From NCBI GenBank assembly GCA_902602105.1, contig CACKPP010000017.1, positions 1 to 10,997 of the forward strand: DNA of 10,997 nucleotides, given 5' to 3'. Below, piece by piece: positions 1 through 7,012 of this stretch. Numbering within the stretch: the stretch's first letter is position 1; every line of letters starts with the position of its first letter. The position numbers and the translations under genes were made by a program. The notes beneath the pieces were generated by a model, which was given only the letters and a program-made list of their open reading frames with translations, did no database searches and was not told where the DNA came from. This stretch comes from an uncultured Pelagibacteraceae bacterium (GTDB lineage: Bacteria; Pseudomonadota; Alphaproteobacteria; Pelagibacterales; Pelagibacteraceae).

Positions 1-512
1 GCTTTATTAATAGAATAACCAAAAAACTTTAAAATAGGCACATTCATAATAGCTCCTCCTATACCCATTGGAGCTGAAATGAATCCTACTAAAAGGCCTA
101 ATAATACTTTTAAATGTAACTTGATTTTAATTAAAACATTTTTTTCTTTTTCTTTAATTAGCAATAAATAAATACCTAAAAAAAATATAACAATTGAAAA
201 AAATAAAACTAAAGATTTAGTTTTTAATGAAGCAGCAAATATAGTTCCTATAATAACCCCAGTTACTACATAAATTCCATAACTTGTAACAATATTAAAA
301 TCTACTGCCTTAAACTTGTTGTGAGTAAAAACTGACATTGCTGAAGTTGGAATAATTATTGCAAAAGATGTTCCTACAGCTAAATGCATTAAATATTGTT
401 GATCAATATTTAAAGAATTAAAGATATAATAAAGAAATGGCACTGTTATTAAACCCCCACCTATTCCAAATAAACCTGCAACAAAACCTACTGGGATGGC
501 AGTAAGTGCCAT
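1..512 (-). CDS. TauE/SafE family sulfite/anion exporter, C-terminus missing at window edge
   Basis: Reading leftwards from an ATG at 512, 170 codons are open to the edge of the window. The product is strongly hydrophobic. It carries the two internal-repeat signatures of the TauE/SafE (PF01925) family: GLFGIGGGLITVPF at residues 13-26 and, in the second half, SAPMGIGGAIMNVPIL at 146-161. Members are 8-TM inner-membrane exporters of sulfite, sulfoacetate or other organosulfur anions; the substrate cannot be read here. Family proteins are usually about 250-270 residues, so 80-100 residues lie beyond position 1. The gene follows dusA on the same strand by 40 bases and may share its transcript. 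The start is uncertain: the frame stays open upstream through hydrophobic codons (SEYSYFIVL) that would complete helix 1, but no ATG, GTG or TTG occurs there and no ribosome binding site is seen. Confidence 0.85.
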   Translation of the reverse strand, partial: MALTAIPVGFVAGLFGIGGGLITVPFLYYIFNSLNIDQQYLMHLAVGTSFAIIIPTSAMSVFTHNKFKAVDFNIVTSYGIYVVTGVIIGTIFAASLKTKSLVLFFSIVIFFLGIYLLLIKEKEKNVLIKIKLHLKVLLGLLVGFISAPMGIGGAIMNVPILKFFGYSINK

Positions 513-552
513 CAGTACAATAAAATAACTATATTCACTGACAAGAATTGAA

Positions 553-1545
553 TTAAGCAGATTGCCCTACACTTGTATCAACATTGTTGAACTTAATTTT
601 ATCCATAATGTGATCAATTTTTTTAACATCTGCATCTCGAACACACATGTTTTGACTTAAATATCTTTTCCAATAACTTGAACCATTTTGTCCATGAAAT
701 AATCCTATGGTATGCCTCATAATTTGATTTAAGCGAGTGCCCTTCTTTAATTCATCTTTTATATATGGAATTAATTGTTCAATTACATCTTGTCTGCTTG
801 GAACATCACTATTGTTGAAAATTTCTCTTTCAATATCAGCCAATAAATAAGGTGTATGGTATGCAGCTCTTCCAATCATAACACCGTCTGTTTTTTTTAG
901 ATGTGGTTTAATTTCTTCAACTGCACTTATACCACCATTAATAATAATATTCTCATTTGGAAAATCTTCTTTCAATTTATATACGTAATTGTATTTTAAT
1001 GGAGGAATATTTAAATTTTGTTTAGGAGTAAATTTACCTAACATCGCTTTTCTTGCATGAATAATAAAAGTTTTAACACCTGTAGATTTTAAGATAGAAA
1101 TAAAATTATATAAATTTTCATAATCTTCTACATCATCATAACCAATTCTTGTTTTAATAGTTACTGGTAAATTTGTTACAGATTGCATTTTACTTAAACA
1201 ATCTGCCACTAAATTTGGCTCCTTCATTAGGCAAGCACCAAACTTATTTTTTTCAACTTTTTTACTAGGACAACCTAAATTTAAATTAATTTCATCATAT
1301 CCAAACTCTTGACCAACTTTAGTTGCTTCAGCTAAAAGATTCGGAGAGGATCCGCCTAACTGAAGGGCAACTGGCTTTTCATTAATATTAAATTCTAATA
1401 ATTTTTTCTTATCTCCTCTATTAATTGCTTCATCAACAATCATTTCAGTATATAAAAGAGTATTTTTAGATATCAGTCTTAAAAAAAATCTTTCATGACG
1501 ATCTGTACAGTCCATCATTGGAGCAACTGACACTTTCCTATTCAT
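553..1545 (-). CDS. dusA: tRNA-dihydrouridine synthase A
   Basis: This FMN-dependent enzyme reduces uridines in the D-loop of tRNA (U20/U20a for DusA) with NADPH. The 330-residue length is normal for DusA. Visible motifs: the N-terminal APMMDCTD strand (residues 8-15); QLGG at 62-65; NLNLGCPS around 87-94, with the presumed catalytic Cys92; the DusA-like GACLM at 104-108; TIKTRIG with Lys130; IIHAR with His162; and the phosphate-binding INGGI (201-205) and MIGRAAY (222-228) of the TIM barrel. The DTD-like start and the RIGYDD stretch favour DusA over DusB or DusC. It lies 22 bases downstream of rpoZ and is probably co-transcribed with it. No Shine-Dalgarno precedes the ATG. Nothing is broken. 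Confidence 0.95.
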   Translation of the reverse strand: MNRKVSVAPMMDCTDRHERFFLRLISKNTLLYTEMIVDEAINRGDKKKLLEFNINEKPVALQLGGSSPNLLAEATKVGQEFGYDEINLNLGCPSKKVEKNKFGACLMKEPNLVADCLSKMQSVTNLPVTIKTRIGYDDVEDYENLYNFISILKSTGVKTFIIHARKAMLGKFTPKQNLNIPPLKYNYVYKLKEDFPNENIIINGGISAVEEIKPHLKKTDGVMIGRAAYHTPYLLADIEREIFNNSDVPSRQDVIEQLIPYIKDELKKGTRLNQIMRHTIGLFHGQNGSSYWKRYLSQNMCVRDADVKKIDHIMDKIKFNNVDTSVGQSA

Positions 1546-1567
1546 GTATTAACTTTATATTATTTGT

Positions 1568-2107
1568 TTAGGAGTTTGAAGCTTCAGAATCATCAGCATT
1601 AGCTTCTGATTCTTTATCATTTTCACTTTCAGAGACTTGTTCTAATGAAACATTCTCTTCATTCGTTTCAGACTCTTCAGTAATTGGTTCTTCTATATCT
1701 GGTTGAGCTGATTGAGATAGTTCTGCTAAATCTTCTTTTGAAACTTGAATTTTTTCTGGAGCTTTTCTAGCTCTTTTCGATGGAAGTATTGGCGTACCAC
1801 TTTTTGAAATTTCTCCCTTATACATACTTTCAAAATCATCACCCACTTCTTCATCATCTTCAGCTCCATCATCAACCTGTTCAACATGTTTTCTTAATTT
1901 ATAAACTGCACTTTCTGTTAGATCGGGAACTTTAATATTTTCGTCGGCAATCTCTCTTAGAGCGATAACTGTATTCTTATCATTATTTTTTTCTAATGTT
2001 GGTTCAATACCTGAATTTAATTGTGTTGCTCTTTCTTTTGCGACTAGCACTAATTCGTATGGGCTATCGACTTTATCTATACAATCTTCTACGGTAACTC
2101 TTGCCAT
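1568..2107 (-). CDS. rpoZ: DNA-directed RNA polymerase omega subunit with extended acidic C-terminus
   Basis: Omega binds the C-terminal region of beta-prime and helps assemble and stabilise RNA polymerase; in many proteobacteria it also forms part of a ppGpp site. The family core is at residues 1-75: [13 protein letters not shown], then [14 protein letters not shown], then the hallmark [15 protein letters not shown] (42-56). The usual Asn-Arg-Phe before the LVLVA helix is Ser-Pro-Tyr here. The protein is 179 residues, against about 90 in E. coli and 110-135 in many alphaproteobacteria. The extra part holds an acidic stretch (79-93), a short basic patch [10 protein letters not shown] (110-119), then a low-complexity Glu/Ser/Asp tail (about 133-179) with some 17 acidic residues and almost no lysine. 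It sits 43 bases after the MFS gene and before dusA. In many alphaproteobacteria rpoZ precedes a relA/spoT homologue, which is not the case here. Confidence 0.93.
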   Translation of the reverse strand: MARVTVEDCIDKVDSPYELVLVAKERATQLNSGIEPTLEKNNDKNTVIALREIADENIKVPDLTESAVYKLRKHVEQVDDGAEDDEEVGDDFESMYKGEISKSGTPILPSKRARKAPEKIQVSKEDLAELSQSAQPDIEEPITEESETNEENVSLEQVSESENDKESEANADDSEASNS

Positions 2108-2142
2108 GCGGATTATCTATACAGTGAAGTTTAAAAAATCAA
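2108..2142 (-). promoter_or_regulatory. Possible rpoZ promoter
   Basis: On the minus strand a TTGATT (2142-2137) is followed, 15 bases on, by the run TATAGATAAT (2121-2112), which can be read as TATAGA (spacing 15) or GATAAT (spacing 19). It ends a few bases before the rpoZ ATG. Neither spacing is the ideal 17, and AT-rich DNA gives such matches easily. A promoter here would allow rpoZ and dusA to be expressed independently of the upstream transporter. Confidence 0.3.
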
Positions 2143-2152
2143 GGAGATTTTT
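2134..2152 (-). terminator. Weak AT-rich hairpin at the end of the MFS gene
   Basis: A 7-bp perfect inverted repeat (AAAAATC / GATTTTT) with a 5-base loop overlaps the MFS stop codon, and on the minus strand its right arm runs into further Ts. The stem has a single G-C pair, so it may be only a feeble terminator or a chance repeat. It also overlaps the possible -35 element of rpoZ. Confidence 0.22.
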
Positions 2153-3359
2153 ATATATATTTTGGATTTAGCTTATTTTTAATAAAAAAAAGTAAGATAA
2201 TTGAAATCAAAATATAAATAAATGATACTAAAGCTATTTGTTCAATAGAATATCCTTGATCAATTAAAAGACCAAATAAAGCGGTTCCAAAAGCAGTAGA
2301 AAAAACCATTAATGCGGTAGAAAGAGCTTTAATAGATCCAATATGCTTTACCCCATAAATTTCTGCCCATGTAGAAGATCCTAAAACGTTGGCTAGTCCA
2401 TTTGAGATACCAATTAAACCTAAAAATATGAATGATGTCACAAAAGAGTCAAAAAAAATTAAAACTAAAGTAGATAACAATAGTGGAATATTCATAAAAA
2501 TGAGCAACTTTCTGCTAGTAAACTTATCAATTAAGAAGCCAGAGACTATTAGAGTCACTACAGACAAAATTGAGTAAACCATAAATGATTGAGCAATAAT
2601 AAAAGTTCCCCAATCTTTAGACTCAGTAATAAACGATTGATATACAAATACTCCAGTAGCAATCCATGGCATTGCCAACATATTTAGACAAATAATGTAA
2701 AATCTATAATCTTTTAATACTTCAATTCTTTTCCACTGAAAAATATCTTTCTCTTTACGTTCTGTTTCTTTTACTTCTTCTCTCGAATCAAAATTTAAAT
2801 TTTTAATTAAAATAAAAGAAGTTATCGGTAAGAATATTAAAACTAAAATTGATACTGAAATCCAAATATTTTGCCAACTTGTGATAGTTAATAAGTATAC
2901 TATTAAGACTGGTAAAATAAATTCTGCCGTTGAGAGGCCAAACCATCCTGTGCTTAACGCTTTACCTCTTGATTTTGTAAAGTATCTTGAAATAGTAGTA
3001 GTTGCAGTATGGGACATCATCCCTTGGCCTGAAAATCTCATTAGAAATATAGCAACAAATAAAAGTGCAACCGATGATATTTTGGAAAAGAAAAAACATG
3101 AAAAAGATAGAAGTATTGTTACAAAAAATGCAAATCTGAAAATATTGATGTCATCAATTTTTTTTCCAACCCATATTAAAATAAAGCTACTGAGCAAAGT
3201 TGCAGAAGCATAAATTGATCCAAATTGTCCCTGAGTGATTGAAAGTGTATCACGTATGCTTGAATTAAATAGACCAAGAAAAAAACTCTGTCCAAAACTT
3301 GAAAAAAATGTAAATATAAAACCAAATATAATTACTTTTAAACTTAAACTCTTAAACAT
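2151..3359 (-). CDS. Major facilitator superfamily transporter
   Basis: A 402-residue polytopic membrane protein with about twelve predicted transmembrane segments in two halves, separated by a charged cytoplasmic loop (about 186-215, rich in Glu, Lys and Arg). The loop 2-3 motif A appears in reduced form as GKKIDDINIFR (65-75), and its counterpart in the second half is GFLIDKFTSRK (274-284). The stretch RFSGQGMM (108-115) followed by SRYFTKSRGKALS resembles the oxalate/formate and monocarboxylate-type MFS branches, suggesting an organic anion substrate, but this is only a resemblance. It is the first gene of the leftward run ahead of rpoZ. It diverges from the dehydrogenase gene with 11 bases between the two ATGs, so its promoter must lie within the start of that neighbour. 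No ribosome binding site precedes the ATG. Confidence 0.88.
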   Translation of the reverse strand: MFKSLSLKVIIFGFIFTFFSSFGQSFFLGLFNSSIRDTLSITQGQFGSIYASATLLSSFILIWVGKKIDDINIFRFAFFVTILLSFSCFFFSKISSVALLFVAIFLMRFSGQGMMSHTATTTISRYFTKSRGKALSTGWFGLSTAEFILPVLIVYLLTITSWQNIWISVSILVLIFLPITSFILIKNLNFDSREEVKETERKEKDIFQWKRIEVLKDYRFYIICLNMLAMPWIATGVFVYQSFITESKDWGTFIIAQSFMVYSILSVVTLIVSGFLIDKFTSRKLLIFMNIPLLLSTLVLIFFDSFVTSFIFLGLIGISNGLANVLGSSTWAEIYGVKHIGSIKALSTALMVFSTAFGTALFGLLIDQGYSIEQIALVSFIYILISIILLFFIKNKLNPKYI

Positions 3360-3364
3360 ATAAA
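3359..3364 (+). promoter_or_regulatory. Possible -10 element for the dehydrogenase gene
   Basis: TATAAA ends six bases before the ATG at 3371 and overlaps the first base of the divergent MFS gene. If it is used as a -10 box, transcription would start at or next to the ATG, giving a leaderless or nearly leaderless message. No convincing -35 box is visible 16-18 bases upstream. TATA-like words are common in this base composition, so confidence is low. Confidence 0.22.
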
Positions 3365-3370
3365 AAAATT

Positions 3371-4240
3371 ATGACTTGTAATGTTGCTTTCATAGGTCTT
3401 GGGGTGATGGGCTACCCAATGGCTGGTTATATATCAAAAGCTGGACACAATGTAACTGTTTTTAATCGGACAAAATCTAAAGCTGAAAAGTGGGTTGGAG
3501 AATACAAAGGTAAAATGGCAGAAACGCCGGCAGAAGCTGCAAAAGATGCTGAATATATTTTTACCTGTGTTGGAAACGATAATGATTTAAGAGAAGTTAC
3601 TTTTGGTGAGAATGGTATTTTTAAAACTATCAAAAAAGGATCTGTTTATGTGGATAACACTACTGCTTCTGCAACAATAGCTAGAGAAATTCATGAGTAT
3701 GCAAAAAAAAATGGTTTTGGTTCTTTAGATGCCCCTGTATCTGGTGGTCAAGCTGGTGCAGAAAATGGTGCGCTTACTGTTATGATTGGTGGAGATCAAG
3801 CTGACTTTGACAAAGCAAAAGATAAAATAGATTGTTACAGTAAAAAAATGAAATTACTAGGTGGTCCAGGTAATGGACAGCTAGCCAAAATGGTAAACCA
3901 AATTTGTATTGCAGGATTAGTTCAGGGTTTATCTGAAGCTATAAATTTTGGAATGAAAGCTGGATTAAACATGGAGGATGTTATTGAAGTAATTTCAAAA
4001 GGTGCTGCTCAATCCTGGCAGATGGAAAATAGATATAAAACAATGATTGATGATAAGTTTGATTTTGGTTTTGCAGTAGATTGGATGAGAAAAGATTTAA
4101 AGATTGCAATGGAAGAGGCTAAAAATAATGGTTCACTATTACCAGTAACTGAATTAGTCGATAAGTATTATGGTGAAGTTCAAGGTATGGGTGGAAATCG
4201 TTGGGATACATCTAGCTTAATCAAAAGATTTAGAAAGTAG
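3371..4240 (+). CDS. NAD(P)-dependent beta-hydroxyacid dehydrogenase (3-hydroxyisobutyrate dehydrogenase family)
   Basis: This family oxidises short beta-hydroxyacids or reduces the matching semialdehydes (3-hydroxyisobutyrate, tartronate semialdehyde, glyoxylate/succinic semialdehyde). All family landmarks are present in 289 residues. The Rossmann fold opens with FIGLGVMGYPM (residues 7-17). The substrate-binding DAPVSGG is at 120-126. The catalytic Lys173 lies in GNGQLAKMVNQ with Asn176, and the helical C-terminal domain contains RKDLKIA (240-246). Strand beta-2 ends in NRT (32-34) instead of an acidic residue, which in this family usually points to NADP preference and a reductase such as GLYR; that is an inference. 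It is followed 6 bases later by the split-barrel flavoprotein gene, so the two are likely one operon. Which substrate is used cannot be told from sequence. Confidence 0.92.
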   Translation: MTCNVAFIGLGVMGYPMAGYISKAGHNVTVFNRTKSKAEKWVGEYKGKMAETPAEAAKDAEYIFTCVGNDNDLREVTFGENGIFKTIKKGSVYVDNTTASATIAREIHEYAKKNGFGSLDAPVSGGQAGAENGALTVMIGGDQADFDKAKDKIDCYSKKMKLLGGPGNGQLAKMVNQICIAGLVQGLSEAINFGMKAGLNMEDVIEVISKGAAQSWQMENRYKTMIDDKFDFGFAVDWMRKDLKIAMEEAKNNGSLLPVTELVDKYYGEVQGMGGNRWDTSSLIKRFRK

Positions 4241-4246
4241 ACTCGT

Positions 4247-4846
4247 ATGCAGCCAGCATACTATGAAAATTTCGAAGAAATTCAGAACAAGTATTGGTCT
4301 ATGCTAGATGATGCTGTGACTAATAGAGGTTCGCCATTTAGAATTCCTGTCTTTATCTGTGCTCATCAAGATGAAGTAGATGGTAGGATTGTTGTTTTAC
4401 GTAAATCAGATAGAACAAATAATCTATTACAATTTCATACTGATTTAAGATCTCCAAAGGTAAATATTCTAAAAAAAAATAGAAATGCTTCTCTAGTTTT
4501 TTACGATAAAGAAGAAAAGATACAATTAAGAGTAAAAGTAGAATGTGAACTAAATAATCAAAATTCAACAACAAAAGAGTCTTGGATAAAAACTCAACAT
4601 ATAAGTAGAAGATGTTATTTAACTGATAGTCCTCCTGGAACTGCATCAGAAAATCCAACTTCTGGAATGATCTCTAAATTAGAAGATTTTGATTATACTA
4701 TGGAGCAAAGTGAAGAAGGTTATAAAAACTTTACTGTCATAAGATGTAAAATTAAGTCTATTGAATGGCTATATCTTGCAGCCAAAGGACATCGAAGAGC
4801 AAAATTTGATTTAGAGACTAATAAAAATAATTGGCTGGTTCCCTAA
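4247..4846 (+). CDS. Pyridoxamine 5'-phosphate oxidase-like FMN-binding split-barrel protein
   Basis: A 199-residue protein of the PNPOx-like flavin split-barrel fold. Seen: [10 protein letters not shown] (46-55) and [12 protein letters not shown] (61-72), which match the FMN-phosphate contacts of PdxH; ASLVFYD (81-87); the barrel strand [10 protein letters not shown] (93-102); and the C-terminal dimerisation-type ending GHRRAKFD...WLVP (181-199). The central segment [17 protein letters not shown] (119-135) differs from the PLP-contacting YFHSRPRDSQIGAW segment of E. coli PdxH and looks like the Alr4036-type subgroup, whose substrate is not established. I therefore do not call it pdxH. It follows the dehydrogenase by 6 bases with no ribosome binding site, implying translational coupling. 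Its stop overlaps that of the convergent carbonic anhydrase gene by 4 bases. Codons around 4471-4479 form a run of nine As. Confidence 0.82.
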   Translation: MQPAYYENFEEIQNKYWSMLDDAVTNRGSPFRIPVFICAHQDEVDGRIVVLRKSDRTNNLLQFHTDLRSPKVNILKKNRNASLVFYDKEEKIQLRVKVECELNNQNSTTKESWIKTQHISRRCYLTDSPPGTASENPTSGMISKLEDFDYTMEQSEEGYKNFTVIRCKIKSIEWLYLAAKGHRRAKFDLETNKNNWLVP

Positions 4847-5355
4847 AAAATTGATTTAGAATATTTTTTCCAATTATCTTGATAATGTTTTGTGTTTTCA
4901 AACACTGCTTTTTTTTCTTCTTCAGTAACTTCTCTTACAACCTTACCAGGTGAACCAATTACCAAGGAGTTATCTGGAATCTCTTTATTTTCTGTAATTA
5001 AAGCTTTTGCTCCAATGATACAATTTTTTCCAATCTTAGCATTGTTAAGAATCACAGCACCAATTCCAATTAGGCTATTGTCCCCTATCGTACATCCATG
5101 AAGCATAACCATATGACCTACAGTTACATCTTTTCCAATTTTTAATGGATACCCTGGATCAGTATGCAAAACACTCCCATCTTGAACATTGGATCCCTCG
5201 CCTATATGAATATTTTCTATATCTCCTCTTAAGGTAGCATTAAACCAAATACTTGAGTTTTTTTCTAAAGTAACATCACCTATTATAGTTGCATTAGGAG
5301 CTACCCAATTTTCGCCAGAGTTTTTTGGTTTTTTATCTTTTAAATCGTAATACAT
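4843..5355 (-). CDS. Gamma-class carbonic anhydrase-like hexapeptide protein (YrdA/PaaY type)
   Basis: A 170-residue left-handed beta-helix protein. Imperfect hexapeptide repeats run from about residue 18 to 135 (for example IIGDVT, HIGEGS, KIGKDV, TIGDNS, KIGKNC), ending in a C-terminal alpha helix. The three zinc-ligand histidines of gamma carbonic anhydrases are present as VLHTD (His64) and GHMVMLHG (His81, His86). The Arg43/Asp45 pair (LRGD), Gln58 and Asp60 match trimer-interface and active-site positions of Methanosarcina Cam. The acidic loop of Cam with its proton-shuttle Glu is absent, as in the YrdA, CaiE and PaaY group. Activity is thus plausible but not assured; the alternative is a metal-binding acyl- or CoA-related accessory protein. 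It stands alone on the minus strand, convergent with the flavoprotein gene and divergent from the thioredoxin-like gene across 20 bases. Confidence 0.9.
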   Translation of the reverse strand: MYYDLKDKKPKNSGENWVAPNATIIGDVTLEKNSSIWFNATLRGDIENIHIGEGSNVQDGSVLHTDPGYPLKIGKDVTVGHMVMLHGCTIGDNSLIGIGAVILNNAKIGKNCIIGAKALITENKEIPDNSLVIGSPGKVVREVTEEEKKAVFENTKHYQDNWKKYSKSIF

Positions 5356-5375
5356 AATTTATATATTATTACATT

Positions 5376-5930
5376 ATGCCAATACAAACTCCAATATGTG
5401 ATTTCGGCCAAAAGGCACACGACTTTAAGCTTAAATCAACAGATAATAAAATAATTTCATTAGAGGATGTAAAAGGTGAAAATGGAACTTTAATAATGTT
5501 TATTTGTAATCACTGTCCTTATGTTAAGGCAGTAACAAAAGATATTGTTGAAGATTGTAAAAAATTAAAAAACCTGGGTATTAACTCTGTTGCAATTTGT
5601 GCAAATGATGCCGAAAATTATCCAGAAGACTCATTTGAAAACATGATTTTATTTGCAAAAAAACATCAATTTGGTTTTTCCTATTTAGTGGATGAGACAC
5701 AGGAAGTAGCTAAAACATATGATGCAGTATGTACTCCTGATTTCTTTGGTTATAATAAAAACCTAGAGCTTCAATATAGAGGCAGACTAAGAGAGCTTAA
5801 AAATTTAATTCCAGTAAGAGAAGGTGAAAGTGATTTATTTAAAGCAATGAGGCAAATTGCGGATACTGGTAAAGGACCTGAAAATCAGACACCAAGTGCC
5901 GGATGTAGTATTAAGTGGAAAAATAATTAA
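5376..5930 (+). CDS. Thioredoxin-fold protein (AhpC/TSA or redoxin-like)
   Basis: A 184-residue cytoplasmic-looking protein (no signal peptide) of the thioredoxin-family/redoxin type. After the opening GQKAHDFKLKSTDNKIISLED comes the strand TLIMFICNHCPYVKA (38-52). This holds a CxxC pair, Cys44 and Cys47, at the end of the first beta strand where thioredoxins have WCGPC. A cis-proline region follows as AVCTPDFFGYN (117-127) with Cys119. Another cysteine sits near the C-terminus in PSAGCSIKWK (Cys177). Proteins of this architecture are widespread and usually annotated simply as thioredoxin family protein; whether this one acts as a peroxidase or a disulfide reductase is not known. Its stop codon shares a base with the start of the downstream glycosyltransferase (TAATG), so the two are translationally coupled. 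The short 20-base divergent spacer holds TATATTATT, a possible -10 close to the ATG. Confidence 0.85.
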   Translation: MPIQTPICDFGQKAHDFKLKSTDNKIISLEDVKGENGTLIMFICNHCPYVKAVTKDIVEDCKKLKNLGINSVAICANDAENYPEDSFENMILFAKKHQFGFSYLVDETQEVAKTYDAVCTPDFFGYNKNLELQYRGRLRELKNLIPVREGESDLFKAMRQIADTGKGPENQTPSAGCSIKWKNN

Positions 5931-7012
5931 TGTATTTAATAGTTACACGAGCCTTTCCACCAGAATTAGGTGGTATGCAAAGTTTAATGTGGGGTCTTAC
6001 TAAAGAAATGTCTAAAAACTTTATGATTAAAGTTTTTGCAGATTATCAAGAAAATCATAAAGAATTCGATAGAAATGAAAATTTTTCAATTGAAAGAGTC
6101 GGTGGTATTAAATTTTTAAGAAAAATTAGAAAAGCTCAACTAATAAATGAGTTTATTAAAGAAAATAAAGTACAAGGAATTATAGCTGACCATTGGAAAA
6201 GTTTAGAATTGATAAATACTGATAAAAAAAAATATTGCTTAATCCATGGAAAGGAAATTAATCACCCAAAAGGAAGTTCCTTAAATAAAAGAGTAGTTAA
6301 AGTTTTAAATAATGTTAAAAAAGTAATTGCAAACTCTGAATATACTAAAAATTTAGCAATTAATAATGGTGTAAATAAAGATAAGGTAATCGTAATTAAT
6401 CCTGGTGTTTATCCTGTTCAAGAATTAAATAAAAAATCATTAGAAAAAGTTGAAAACTTATTAAAAGTAAAAGAACCTCGATTAATCACTGTTTCAAGAT
6501 TCGACAAAAGAAAAAATCACGAAAAAACATTAATGGCATTAAGAAACTTAAAACAAATATATCCTGATATTGTTTATATTTGTGTAGGTTATGGGGATGA
6601 AGAAAAAAATATAAAAAAATTAGTGGAGGAACTTAACTTAGGATCAAATGTTATGTTTTTTAAAGATATAAGTGATAATTTGAAAAATTCTTTAATTGCT
6701 AAATCAAATATTTTTGTAATGCCATCAATTATTCATAAAACTTCAGTTGAAGGATTTGGAATAGCGTATATAGAAGCTGCACAATATGGCATTCCTTCTT
6801 TAGGTGGTAAGGATGGGGGTGCGTCTGATGCAATTCAACACAATAAAACTGGTATGATTTGTGATGGAAATAACTTAGAAGATATTTATTTTTCATTGAA
6901 TTCAATGATAGAAAACAAAAAATATTTAGAACTTGGCACGAATGCAAAAGAACTATCTTCTAAATTTAATTGGTCTAATACAATAGAAAAGTATAAAAAA
7001 ATTTTACAATAA
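5930..7012 (+). CDS. GT4-family glycosyltransferase
   Basis: A 360-residue GT-B fold glycosyltransferase of family 4. The N-terminal Rossmann domain begins directly with YLIVTRAFPPELGGMQS, where the GG loop after the PP is typical of nucleotide-sugar retaining enzymes. The donor-binding C-terminal domain has LITVSRFDKRKNHEKTL (185-201), YICVGYGDEE (216-225), FVMPS (262-266) and the EX7E motif Glu274-GFGIAYI-Glu282, followed by GIPSLGG. These support transfer of a sugar to a lipid or glycan acceptor for the envelope; donor and acceptor are unknown. There is no membrane segment, so it is probably peripheral on the inner membrane. It overlaps the upstream thioredoxin-like gene by one base and the convergent GT9 gene by nine bases at the stop. 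Confidence 0.92.
   Translation: MYLIVTRAFPPELGGMQSLMWGLTKEMSKNFMIKVFADYQENHKEFDRNENFSIERVGGIKFLRKIRKAQLINEFIKENKVQGIIADHWKSLELINTDKKKYCLIHGKEINHPKGSSLNKRVVKVLNNVKKVIANSEYTKNLAINNGVNKDKVIVINPGVYPVQELNKKSLEKVENLLKVKEPRLITVSRFDKRKNHEKTLMALRNLKQIYPDIVYICVGYGDEEKNIKKLVEELNLGSNVMFFKDISDNLKNSLIAKSNIFVMPSIIHKTSVEGFGIAYIEAAQYGIPSLGGKDGGASDAIQHNKTGMICDGNNLEDIYFSLNSMIENKKYLELGTNAKELSSKFNWSNTIEKYKKILQ

Noticed and set aside
1568..2107. rpoZ tail as a frameshift or fusion with another gene
   Set aside because: The frame is continuous, the acidic region begins gradually after the core, and no second domain is recognisable; a native low-complexity extension is simpler.
2389..3213. Open frames on the plus strand within the MFS gene (2389-2577 and 2881-3213)
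   Set aside because: They lie wholly inside a clear transporter gene on the other strand, have no family resemblance and no start signals; they follow from the low-complexity membrane-protein codons.
4353..4658. 101-codon open frame on the minus strand inside the flavoprotein gene
   Set aside because: It is the reverse shadow of an A-rich coding sequence (Leu/Phe/Tyr-rich product) and shows no recognisable domain.
4247..4846. Naming this gene pdxH
   Set aside because: FMN-binding motifs fit, but the PLP-contacting central segment of PdxH is absent and is replaced by an SRRCYL...PPG segment, so substrate identity is not supported.
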